17,999 bases of DNA from Humitalea sp038323655. Lineage in GTDB: Bacteria; Pseudomonadota; Alphaproteobacteria; Acetobacterales; Acetobacteraceae. The translations under genes and the position numbers were made by a program. Position 1 is the first letter of the stretch; the number at the start of each line of letters is the position of its first letter. Below the pieces are notes generated by a model. The model was not told where the DNA came from. It searched no databases and saw only the letters and a program-made list of their open reading frames with translations. The stretch covers positions 1 to 17,999 of the forward strand of contig JBBQHE010000072.1 of NCBI GenBank assembly GCA_038323655.1. The letters run 5' to 3'. Shown here one piece after another: positions 7,407-13,932 of this stretch.

Positions 7407-7690
7407 TGTTTAGTCCCGGCATTTGATGGATCAGTTTAAGATTGAACCGCTGGGGTTCGGTGTCCAGGATTTGCAGATGGCCTCGTAGGGCGTGAGGCCC
7501 TTGAGCGTCTTCAAGCGGCGGCCGAAGTTATACGCGTTGACGACGTCGGTGAGGTAGCGGCGGCGCTGGTCATGCGTCTCGTCGTTGAAGCATTAGACGG
7601 TTGCGTCCTAGATCGTGCGGGTCATGCGTTCGACTTGGCCGTTGGTCCAAGGATGGCGTGGCTTGGTCATGCAGTGGCCCAAATCTGGGC
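7402..7690 (-). pseudogene. IS481-family transposase remnant, C-terminal third
   Basis: On the minus strand from about 7680 the sequence reads MTKPRHPWTNGQVERMTRTI, then after a stop DATV, another stop, and THDQRRRYLTDVVNAYNFGR followed by RLKTLKGLTPYEAICKSW. A one-base shift near 7462 is needed to continue into EPQRF...IHQMPGLNI. These are the most recognisable C-terminal motifs of IS481-family DDE transposases (HPWTNGQVER surrounds the final catalytic Glu). Two in-frame stops (about 7605 and 7590) and the frameshift make it non-functional. The rest of the roughly 1-kb element is missing: only the right end, terminating in TGTTTAGTCCCGGCATTTGATG at 7407-7428, is kept. Confidence 0.85.
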
Positions 7691-8068
7691 AACTGATCGT
7701 CACCCGCGTTGGTGCTTCGACGACGCTCGGCGGTGTCCCACCCGCGCAGGCGGCACCCACGGCGAGCACGATCCCCACCGTGGTGCCGTCTCGGCCCACC
7801 CCTGCACCGACGGGACCAGCATCGCGCGTCGACCTGCCGATGACGGCGCCCTCGCCGTCGCGGCGCCCAGGATTTCATGACCAACGTCGCCTGGGATACA
7901 GATCGGGCGCTGATGAACCCGGTCTACTGCGCGCCCCAAAACCTGACGGCCTCGGCGCCCTTCCGGACCGCCTTCTCGCACCTGCCCCCGGGCCGAGGCT
8001 TTGAAACCTCGTGCGACTTTCACCAGCGTGGTGAGGCGCTGCCGCGCCATGGCGCTGAAAGAAACACA
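7691..8068. other. Unassigned region after IS481 remnant
   Basis: About 380 bp between the IS481 fragment and the terminator-like hairpin carry no gene I recognise. Several frames are open because of high GC (for example plus 7877-8050 and minus 7700-8050), but none gives a recognisable family, and the minus-strand frame upstream of the transposase fragment does not match the expected IS481 N-terminus. It is probably decayed insertion or deletion debris. Confidence 0.4.
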
Positions 8069-8096
8069 GCGGGGCGTGGCCCCCCTCCAGCCCCGC
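8069..8096 (-). terminator. Terminator-like hairpin after the small secreted-protein gene
   Basis: GCGGGGC (8069-8075) and GCCCCGC (8090-8096) form a perfect 7-bp stem with a 14-base loop. Read on the minus strand it is followed by TGTGTTTCTTTC, a T-rich tract. It lies 6 bp beyond the stop at 8103, so it could terminate the pyruvate kinase/secreted-protein transcript. The loop is long, so this is a moderate call. Confidence 0.4.
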
Positions 8097-8102
8097 CGGT
8101 CG

Positions 8103-8507
8103 TCACGGCCGCGTCGCCGGCGGGCGCACCGCCTCCAGCGCCTGCGCCGAGGGCTCCAGCGGCGTCAGCGTCTCGCTGCCCGTTCCCGCGGCGCCGACCA
8201 GCGTCCAGGTGCCGACAAGCTTTCCATCGGGCTGCAAGGTATAGATGCCGATGCCCGGCTGTTGTGCCGCGCCATAGACCACGGCGAAGTTATGGCCCGC
8301 GACCATGCCGACGCCCTGGATCAGCCGTCCCGCAACGCGCCAGATGATGGCGAAGCTGGCGGTGCCGACCTGTTCCAGGTCGGCGGTGCCGCCATAGGGC
8401 GTCCCGTCGAGGTTCTGCCCCTCGACGGTATAGGCGCCGGAGCGTTGCGCCGCGGCCGGCTGGGCAAGCAGGGCCCCGAGGGCGAGGGTCAGCAAAACAA
8501 GGCGCAT
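8103..8507 (-). CDS. Small secreted protein of unknown function
   Basis: The start is taken at ATG 8507 rather than an upstream in-frame TTG at 8528, because 8507 begins directly with a Sec signal peptide (MRLVLLTLALGALLAQPAAA, cleavage before Q). The mature part, about 113 residues, is glycine-rich and predicted beta-stranded: SGAYTVEGQNLDGTPYGGTA, then FAIIWRVAGRLIQGVGMVAG, NFAVVYG, IGIYTLQPDGKLVGTW and a final GSETLTP. This pattern recurs in small periplasmic proteins of alphaproteobacteria that I know only as hypothetical. It has no catalytic motif or membrane anchor. It follows the pyruvate kinase gene on the same strand with a 67-bp gap, so co-transcription is possible but not evident from the sequence. 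The ribosome binding site is weak (CAGGA about 12 bases upstream). Confidence 0.75.
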   Translation of the reverse strand: MRLVLLTLALGALLAQPAAAQRSGAYTVEGQNLDGTPYGGTADLEQVGTASFAIIWRVAGRLIQGVGMVAGHNFAVVYGAAQQPGIGIYTLQPDGKLVGTWTLVGAAGTGSETLTPLEPSAQALEAVRPPATRP

Positions 8508-8574
8508 GGTCGGGCAATCCTGAGGCAACGTTGGCGGTCAGGTGCGGCCGCGGCGCGGTCGCGTCAACCGCCGG

Positions 8575-10227
8575 TCACTTCACCGTGGCCACGCGCAGGG
8601 CATTGGTGGTGCCAGGTGTCCCGAAAGGCACGCCCGCGGTCACCACGATTTCCTGCCCGTGCTTGGCGAAGCCTTCGGTCACCGCGGCGCGCAGGGCCTT
8701 GCTGACCATGTCGGTCATGCTGTGCGCCTCGGCGGTGACGGTCGGGTGGACGCCCCAGATCACCGCCATGCGCCGCGCCGTGGTTTCCGAGATCGTGAGC
8801 CCCAGGATCGGGCAGCTTGGCCGTTCCCGCGCGACCCGCAGCGTGGTGCTGCCGGTGGCCGAGAAGGTGGCGATGGCCTCGGCCCCGATGGTCTGGGCGA
8901 CCTGGCGGGCGGCTGCGGCGATGGCGCCGGCGCTGGTGCGCTCGGGCTCGTTGCGGGCGGCGTCGGTCATGCGCCGCCAGTCGGGGTCGCTCTCCACCCG
9001 CGCCACGATGCGGTCCATGATGTTCACCGCCTCAAAAGGGTATTGCCCGGCGGCGGTCTCGGCCGAGAGCATCACCGCATCGGCCCCGTCGAAGACCGCG
9101 GTCGCCACATCGGAAGCCTCGGCGCGGGTGGGGCTGGGGGCGGTGATCATGCTCTCCAGCATCTGGGTCGCCACCACCACCGGCTTGCCCAGGGCGCGGG
9201 CGGCGCGGACGATGCGCTTCTGCACCAACGGCACATCCTCGGTCGGCATTTCCACGCCGAGGTCGCCGCGCGCGACCATTACGCAATCGGCCAAGGCCAG
9301 GATGCCGTCCAGATTCTCGACCGCCTGGGGTTTTTCCATCTTCACCATGACCCAGGCGCGGCCGGCGCAGATCGCCTGGCATTCGGCCACGTCCTCGGGG
9401 CGCTGCACGAAGGACAGGCCGATGTATTCGATGCCCAGCGGCAGCACGAAGTCCAGATCCGCCCGGTCCTTCTCGGTCAGCGCGGGGATGGCCAGGGCCA
9501 CGTCGGGCACGTTCACCCCCTTGCGGTCGGAGAGCGCGCCGCCGAGCACCACCTCGGTTTCCAGATGGTCCTCGCGCTGGCGCAGCACGCGCAGCTTCAG
9601 CTTGCCGTCATCCAGCAGCAGATGCGTGCCGATGCCGGCGGCGGCCAGGATTTCGGGGTGCGGCAGTTGCACCCGCCGCACATCGCCGGGGCTGGGCGAC
9701 AGATCCAGCCGGAAGTTCTGCCCCGCCACCAGTTGTACCCGCCCCGCCTGGAACTTGCCGACCCGCAGCTTCGGCCCCTGCACATCGGCCAGGATACCGA
9801 TCGGGCGGCCGAACTTGCGTTCCACATCGCGGATCATGGCGATGCGGGCGGCGTGGTCCTCGTGGCTGCCGTGGGAGAAATTCAGCCGGAACACATCGGC
9901 GCCGGCCTGGAAAAGCCGGCCGATGACCTCGGGCGTGGCCGAGGCCGGCCCGAGGGTCGCGATGATCTTTGTCCGCCGGCGGCGGCGCAGCGGCAGGCGG
10001 GCGGCCATGCGGGGCATTCCTGTTGGCGAGGGGCTGGGGGGCGATGCTGCCAGGTCGGGTCGCAGCGCCGCGGGGGGCAGGGCGAAGAGCCGGGAAACCT
10101 CATCCACCCTGTCCGCCGGCACGCGTCGCCACTGGCTCACCGCGGCGGTGGAGATGCCCAGCGCCCCGGCGATGCGGGTCACGGCGCCGCGTTGGGCAAG
10201 GATGGCTTCGAGGGTTGGGTCGCGCAT
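8575..10227 (-). CDS. pyk: Pyruvate kinase with N-terminal YdaS/Cro-like HTH domain
   Basis: The frame encodes 550 residues. From about residue 85 it is a complete pyruvate kinase: TKIIATLGPAS (86-96), RLNFSHG (114-120), GPKLRVGKF (151-159), LSDRKGVNVPD, KME (296-298) with the catalytic Lys and metal-binding Glu, ARGDLGVE (319-326), ATQMLESM and the C-terminal allosteric domain. It converts PEP and ADP to pyruvate and ATP; beside tartrate dehydrogenase and glycerate kinase it corresponds to TtuE of tartrate clusters. Residues 1-60 are an extra domain, IAGALGISTAAVSQWRRVP then PPAALRPDL, matching the YdaS-type Cro-like HTH family, joined by a Pro/Ser linker and five Arg (81-85). ATG 10227 has a good site (AAGGTGG). 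An internal ATG at 10008 has AGGA nine bases upstream, so a shorter kinase of about 477 residues, the usual length, may also or instead be made. The kinase call is firm; the fusion as an expressed protein is inference. Confidence 0.95.
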   Translation of the reverse strand: MRDPTLEAILAQRGAVTRIAGALGISTAAVSQWRRVPADRVDEVSRLFALPPAALRPDLAASPPSPSPTGMPRMAARLPLRRRRRTKIIATLGPASATPEVIGRLFQAGADVFRLNFSHGSHEDHAARIAMIRDVERKFGRPIGILADVQGPKLRVGKFQAGRVQLVAGQNFRLDLSPSPGDVRRVQLPHPEILAAAGIGTHLLLDDGKLKLRVLRQREDHLETEVVLGGALSDRKGVNVPDVALAIPALTEKDRADLDFVLPLGIEYIGLSFVQRPEDVAECQAICAGRAWVMVKMEKPQAVENLDGILALADCVMVARGDLGVEMPTEDVPLVQKRIVRAARALGKPVVVATQMLESMITAPSPTRAEASDVATAVFDGADAVMLSAETAAGQYPFEAVNIMDRIVARVESDPDWRRMTDAARNEPERTSAGAIAAAARQVAQTIGAEAIATFSATGSTTLRVARERPSCPILGLTISETTARRMAVIWGVHPTVTAEAHSMTDMVSKALRAAVTEGFAKHGQEIVVTAGVPFGTPGTTNALRVATVK

Positions 10228-10235
10228 GAGGCCAC

Positions 10236-10250
10236 CTTACACGCAGTAAG
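10236..10250. promoter_or_regulatory. Palindrome CTTAC-N5-GTAAG, candidate operator 1
   Basis: CTTAC (10236-10240), spacer ACGCA, GTAAG (10246-10250): a perfect interrupted palindrome starting 9 bp upstream of the HTH-pyruvate kinase ATG and overlapping its ribosome binding site. A Cro/YdaS-like protein encoded just downstream would be the natural ligand, giving autorepression; that link is inference. Confidence 0.55.
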
Positions 10251-10277
10251 CCATGCTGCAAGCGCGACGTCGGGAGG

Positions 10278-10292
10278 CTTACTTTTGCTAAG
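10278..10292. promoter_or_regulatory. Palindrome CTTAC-N5-CTAAG, candidate operator 2
   Basis: CTTAC (10278-10282), spacer TTTTG, CTAAG (10288-10292): the same palindrome with one mismatch, centred 42 bp (four helical turns) from operator 1. It covers the TTG start (10285) of the divergent membrane-protein gene. The inner arms of the two sites, GTAAGCC (10246-10252) and GGCTTAC (10276-10282), are themselves a perfect 7-bp inverted pair. Confidence 0.5.
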
Positions 10293-10815
10293 TCTTGTCT
10301 CTTTCTCTGGCCAAGCCCGGAACGACGCGCCAGGTAATACCGTTGTGGTCGTCCTGCTGATGCCGGTGCTGCCGGTCGCCGCGATCTTCACGGCGTTCGG
10401 CAGCGCCGATCTGCTGGCGCTGATCTGTACCTGCTTCACCGTCTGGGCGGTGGGGGGCCGTCTGCTGCCAGCCGGGCTGCGCCAGGTGGCGCAACCGCGC
10501 TTCACGGCGGAAACCCTTTTGGGCAGCACCGACCCCGCGGCCGTGATCCTCGTGCGGGAACGGGGCTTGGCCAACCTGGCGCTCGGCGCCCTCGGCGTGC
10601 TGTCGATGGCGGTCCCGGCCTGGGCGGTCCCGGCCTGGGCGCTGCCGGCGGCCTTCGCGGGCGGAATATTGCTGGCCTTTGCCGGCACCGGCCACCCCCG
10701 CTGCCCCGGGCGGACCCCGGACCAGACCACGGCGATGGTCACCAACCTGTTCGCCGCCGCGGTGCTGGCGGGCTTCGTGCTGGCGACCGTGCTGGGGTGC
10801 GGGTCGGTCATGTAA
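10285..10815 (+). CDS. Small multi-pass inner-membrane protein, unknown function
   Basis: The start is probably TTG 10285, because GGGAGG lies seven bases upstream; GTG 10345 and ATG 10360 are alternatives without a clear site. The 176-residue product has about four hydrophobic segments: TVVVVLLMPVLPVAAIFTAF, LLALICTCFTVWAVGG, LANLALGALGVLSMAVP through FAGGILLAFAG, and a C-terminal LFAAAVLAGFVLATVL. The run VRERGLANLALGALGVLS resembles a conserved segment of DUF6790-type membrane proteins, but I am not certain of the family. The gene is divergent from the HTH-pyruvate kinase and shares its palindrome-bearing upstream region, so the two may be co-regulated. Its 3' end overlaps the convergent glycerate kinase gene by 8 bp. 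A 15-bp tandem duplication lies in the third hydrophobic region. Confidence 0.72.
   Translation: MLSLVSFSGQARNDAPGNTVVVVLLMPVLPVAAIFTAFGSADLLALICTCFTVWAVGGRLLPAGLRQVAQPRFTAETLLGSTDPAAVILVRERGLANLALGALGVLSMAVPAWAVPAWALPAAFAGGILLAFAGTGHPRCPGRTPDQTTAMVTNLFAAAVLAGFVLATVLGCGSVM
10609..10653 (+). repeat. 15-bp tandem repeat inside membrane-protein gene
   Basis: GCGGTCCCGGCCTGG occurs twice head to tail (10609-10623 and 10624-10638), followed by a degenerate third unit. It encodes AVPAW-AVPAW-ALPAA within a hydrophobic segment. Units are a multiple of three, so copy-number change would lengthen or shorten the segment without breaking the frame. Confidence 0.8.
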
Positions 10816-12082
10816 TCAGGAAGGCCCTGATGTCGTTCACATTCGTCAGCGTCGGCCCGGTTGTCACCAGGTCGTCCAAGGCCCCGAAGACGCCAAAACT
10901 GTCATGCGCGCCAAGCCGCCCCGCAGGGTCCACGCCGAGCGTGCGCGCCCTGAACAATGTATCGGGGGTGGCGATGGCCCCGGCGTTGTCCTCCGACCCG
11001 TCGATCCCGTCGGTGTCGCCCATCAGCGCCCAGATGCGCGGATGCCCGGCCAGGGCCAATGTCGCGCCCAGCAGGCATTCGCCATTGCGCCCGCCGCGCC
11101 CGCCCAGGGCGCCCCCCAGCGTCACCGTCGTCTCCCCGCCCGACAGCAGCACGCAGGGGCCGGCCAGGGGGTGGCCGTGTTCGGCGGCCGACAGGGCGAT
11201 GCCCGCCAGCACCTTGCCGACGATGGCGGCCTCGCCTTCCAGCGCATCGCCCAGAATCAGCGCGGCCAGGCCCCGGCGCCGCGCCTCGGCGGCCGCGGCC
11301 TCCAGTGCCATGCGCGGGGTGGCGATCATGCGATAGTCGGCGCGCGACAGCCGGGCATCGCCCGGTTTGGGTGTTTCCTCGGCCGCCTGGGCCAGGTGCG
11401 CGGCGACGGCAGGCGGGGGCTTGATGCGGTAGCGCGCCAGGATGGCCCGGGCTTGCGCAAAGGTGCTGGGGTCGGCGACCGTCGGCCCCGAGGCGATGAC
11501 CGTCGGGTCATCCCCCGGCACGTCGGAAATCGCCAAGGTCACCACCCGCGCCGGCCAGGCGGCCGCGGCCAGGCGCCCGCCCTTGATCGCCGACAGGTGG
11601 CGGCGGACGCAGTTCATCTCATGGATCGTGGCGCCGCAGGCCAGCAGGTCGCGGTTCACCGCCTGCTTGTCGGCCAGGGTCAGCCCCGGCGCCGGCAGGG
11701 CCAGCAGCGCCGATCCGCCGCCCGAGATCAGCGCCAGCACCAGGTCATCGGCGGTCAAGCCAGCGACCAACGCCAGCATCCGCCCGGCGGCGGTGGCCCC
11801 GGCGGCATCCGGCACGGGGTGCGAGGCCTCGACCACCTCCACCCCCGCGGTCGGGTATCCGTGGCCGTAGCGGGTGACGACCAGGCCGGTGACGCCAGGC
11901 CAGACGGCCTCCACCGCCGCTGCCATGACGGCCGCGGACTTGCCGGCGCCGACCACCACGACCCGGCCCGCCGGGCGGTCGGGCAGGTGGCGCGCCAGCA
12001 CCACCCGCGGGTCGGCGGCGGCGATGGCGGCGTCAAAGATGGCGCCCAGGGCGTCGCGGGCGGCGTCATCGGTCCAGGTCAT
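10808..12082 (-). CDS. ttuD: D-glycerate 2-kinase (MOFRL/GckA family)
   Basis: This 424-residue protein has the normal length for the MOFRL-type glycerate kinase family. Motifs include VVVVGAGKSAAVMA (41-54), LISGGGSALLALPAPG (118-133), KGGRLA (167-172), ISDVPGDDPTVIASGPTV (185-202), then LLSGGETTVTL and GGRNGE in the C-terminal MOFRL domain and a terminal NVNDIRAFL. The family phosphorylates D-glycerate with ATP to 2-phosphoglycerate. Homologues in Agrobacterium vitis tartrate clusters (ttuD) were named hydroxypyruvate reductase, but the kinase assignment fits this family better. It is cytosolic. Its ATG overlaps the stop of the GntR gene as ATGA, so the two are co-transcribed and translationally coupled. 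It supplies the step between tartrate dehydrogenase (D-glycerate) and enolase/pyruvate kinase. Confidence 0.93.
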   Translation of the reverse strand: MTWTDDAARDALGAIFDAAIAAADPRVVLARHLPDRPAGRVVVVGAGKSAAVMAAAVEAVWPGVTGLVVTRYGHGYPTAGVEVVEASHPVPDAAGATAAGRMLALVAGLTADDLVLALISGGGSALLALPAPGLTLADKQAVNRDLLACGATIHEMNCVRRHLSAIKGGRLAAAAWPARVVTLAISDVPGDDPTVIASGPTVADPSTFAQARAILARYRIKPPPAVAAHLAQAAEETPKPGDARLSRADYRMIATPRMALEAAAAEARRRGLAALILGDALEGEAAIVGKVLAGIALSAAEHGHPLAGPCVLLSGGETTVTLGGALGGRGGRNGECLLGATLALAGHPRIWALMGDTDGIDGSEDNAGAIATPDTLFRARTLGVDPAGRLGAHDSFGVFGALDDLVTTGPTLTNVNDIRAFLIT

Positions 12083-12807
12083 GGCGTCTCTCCCCCTTTG
12101 TGGCGGAGGGTAGCGGCCAGACCGGCGGGTGCCAGTACGGCCAGGATTTCGGCACTCGCCCGGGCGCGATGCGCCTCGGCCGCCGCGCGGGCGGCGGGCG
12201 GATCGGCGGCGCCGATCGCGGCCAGGATGGCGGCGTGTTCGCGGCCCGAGGCCACGGGTTCGGGCCGCAGGGCGGCGGTCAGGCTGCGGGCGCGCTGGGC
12301 CTGGTCGGCGGCGGTTTCCGCCAGTCGTGCCAGCTTCGGGTTGCCCGAACCCTGCATCAGCGCGCGGTGGAAGGCATCATCTGCCGCGGCCCAGGCGGCG
12401 CGGTCGCCGCGCGCCAGGGCGTGGCCCATGGCCTCGGTGGCTGTCGCCATGACCTCCAGCGCCGCATTCCAGCGCCGGGCCAGCAGGGCGGCAGCGGCGC
12501 CTTCCAGCGCAATCAGCACTTCATAGGTCTGGCGCAGGTCCTCTGGCGCGATCGGCACCACCCGCACGCCGCGGCGGGGCAGCACCTGTACCAGGCCTTC
12601 GTGTTGCAAGCGCACCAGCGCCTCATGTACGGGGGTGCGACTCATGGCCAGTTGGTCGGCGATGGCCTGTTCGGCGGTGTCCTGGCCGGGCGGCAGGCTG
12701 CCGTCCAGGATGCTGGCCTTCAGCGCGGCATAGGCGGCATCGGCCAGGCCCGGGCGCGTGGCGGGCGCGGCGGGGGTGACGCGACGTCCGGGCGTCTTGA
12801 CTTCCAT
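12079..12807 (-). CDS. FCD-type GntR transcriptional regulator
   Basis: The frame is open far upstream because it runs antisense to the tartrate dehydrogenase gene; the real start is ATG 12807 (MEVKTPGRRV, 242 residues) or ATG 12819 four codons earlier. A GntR winged HTH occupies about 21-85 (ADQLAMSRTPVHEALVRLQH, LPRRGVRVVPI), followed by an all-helical FCD ligand domain (about 93-225) with likely metal ligands Asp143/Asp144, His147, His191 and His213. FCD regulators typically sense small carboxylates. It is co-directional with and coupled to glycerate kinase, and divergent from tartrate dehydrogenase with about 48 bp between starts, so it most likely controls both, with tartrate, glycerate or a related acid as effector. 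Repression is the usual mode in this family. The regulator call is firm; the effector is inference. Confidence 0.92.
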   Translation of the reverse strand: MEVKTPGRRVTPAAPATRPGLADAAYAALKASILDGSLPPGQDTAEQAIADQLAMSRTPVHEALVRLQHEGLVQVLPRRGVRVVPIAPEDLRQTYEVLIALEGAAAALLARRWNAALEVMATATEAMGHALARGDRAAWAAADDAFHRALMQGSGNPKLARLAETAADQAQRARSLTAALRPEPVASGREHAAILAAIGAADPPAARAAAEAHRARASAEILAVLAPAGLAATLRHKGGETP

Positions 12808-12825
12808 ACCAGATGCCATACCAGA
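12804..12825. promoter_or_regulatory. Direct repeat CCATACCAGA x2 at the GntR start
   Basis: CCATACCAGA occurs perfectly twice (12804-12813 and 12816-12825), with a 12-bp period, at the start of the GntR gene and upstream of tartrate dehydrogenase. On the minus strand each copy contains an ATG, creating the two candidate GntR starts. TGGTAT half-sites resemble those in FCD-GntR operators, so it may be the autoregulatory operator; a simple 12-bp duplication is the alternative. Confidence 0.4.
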
Positions 12826-12855
12826 ACCGCGTCCCAAGATCAGCAGGTCTTCATC

Positions 12856-13932
12856 ATGCGCCAGCATCGCATCGCCGCCATCCCCGGGGATGGCATCGGC
12901 AAGGAAGTCGTCCCCGCCGCCGTCGAGGTGCTCCGCGCCCTGGCCGCTCGCGATGGCGGCTTTGCCATCCAGACCACCGATTTCGACTGGGGCAGCGACT
13001 ATTACCGCGCCCATGGGGTGATGATGCCGGCAGATGGCCTGGCAACGCTGAAGCTCTTCGATTCCATCCTGTTCGGCGCGGTCGGTGACCCCAACCTGCC
13101 CGATGACCTGACGCTCTGGGGCCTGCGGCTGAAGATCTGCCAGGGCTTCGACCAGTATGCGAATATCCGCCCGACGCGCGTCCTGCCCGGGCTGCAATCC
13201 CCGCTGCGCGACCTGCCGGCGACCGGCTTCGACTGGCTGATCGTGCGGGAGAACTCCGAGGGCGAATACGCCGGCCACGGCGGCCGCGCCCATCGCGGCC
13301 ATCCGGAGGAGATCGCCACCGAGACCTCCATCTTCACCCGCGCCGGCGTCACCCGCATCATGCGATACGCTTTTGCGGCGGCCGCGGCGCGTCCCCGCCG
13401 CTTGTTGACGGTCGTGACAAAATCCAACGCCCAGCGCCACGGCATGGTGCTGTGGGATGAGATCGCCGCCGAGGTCGCCGCCGAATTCCCGACCGTCACC
13501 TGGCAGAAGGAACTCGTGGACGCGATGGCCGCCCGCATGGTGCGCCGGCCGGGCAGCATCGACACCGTGGTCGCGACCAACCTGCATGCCGATATTCTGT
13601 CGGACCTGGCGGGCGCGCTGGCGGGGTCGCTCGGCGTGGCGCCGACCGGGAACGTGAACCCCGAACGCGCCTTCCCGTCGATGTTCGAGCCCATTCATGG
13701 CTCGGCCTTCGACATCATGGGCCGCGGCATCGCCAACCCCATCGGCACCTTCTGGTCGGCGGCGCTGATGCTGGAACACCTGGGCGAGGCCCCCGCCGCC
13801 GCCGCCCTGATCGCTGCGATCGAGAAAGTCACGCTGGACGGCCGCGCCCTGCCGGCCGACTTGGGCGGGCGCGCCACCACCGCCGAAGTGACCGCCGCGG
13901 TGATCGCCGCCATCGAGGGACGCAACGCATAA
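12856..13932 (+). CDS. ttuC: Tartrate dehydrogenase/decarboxylase (D-malate dehydrogenase type)
   Basis: This 358-residue enzyme belongs to the beta-hydroxyacid oxidative decarboxylase family (isopropylmalate and isocitrate dehydrogenases). IPGDGIGKEVVP is at 9-20. RLKICQGFDQYANIRP (91-106) is the tartrate/D-malate subgroup form of the substrate-binding arginine region. RENSEGEYAGHGGR (131-144) contains the conserved Tyr138, TKSN (188-191) the catalytic Lys, and VDA (221-223) and NLHADILSD (242-250) the metal-binding Asp residues. NAD-linked tartrate dehydrogenases oxidise (+)-tartrate, decarboxylate D-malate and convert meso-tartrate to D-glycerate; manganese and potassium dependence is known for the family. 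The neighbouring glycerate and pyruvate kinase genes support the tartrate role over leucine biosynthesis. ATG 12856 is chosen by homology; its upstream AGG is a weak site. It is divergent from the GntR regulator and is followed immediately by a broken receptor gene. Confidence 0.9.
   Translation: MRQHRIAAIPGDGIGKEVVPAAVEVLRALAARDGGFAIQTTDFDWGSDYYRAHGVMMPADGLATLKLFDSILFGAVGDPNLPDDLTLWGLRLKICQGFDQYANIRPTRVLPGLQSPLRDLPATGFDWLIVRENSEGEYAGHGGRAHRGHPEEIATETSIFTRAGVTRIMRYAFAAAAARPRRLLTVVTKSNAQRHGMVLWDEIAAEVAAEFPTVTWQKELVDAMAARMVRRPGSIDTVVATNLHADILSDLAGALAGSLGVAPTGNVNPERAFPSMFEPIHGSAFDIMGRGIANPIGTFWSAALMLEHLGEAPAAAALIAAIEKVTLDGRALPADLGGRATTAEVTAAVIAAIEGRNA

Noticed and set aside
8531..10815. Very long plus-strand open frames (572 and 757 codons) opposite pyruvate kinase
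   Set aside because: They are antisense to a gene with complete pyruvate kinase motifs; low-complexity His/Gly/Arg or Ser/Arg-rich products are the usual result of high third-position GC. Only the 3' part of the longer frame (from 10285) is a real gene.
10679..12526. 615-codon plus-strand open frame
   Set aside because: Antisense to glycerate kinase and GntR genes; composition-driven shadow.
12100..12855. Upstream extension of the tartrate dehydrogenase frame to 12100
   Set aside because: It is antisense to the GntR gene, and family homology begins only at ATG 12856.
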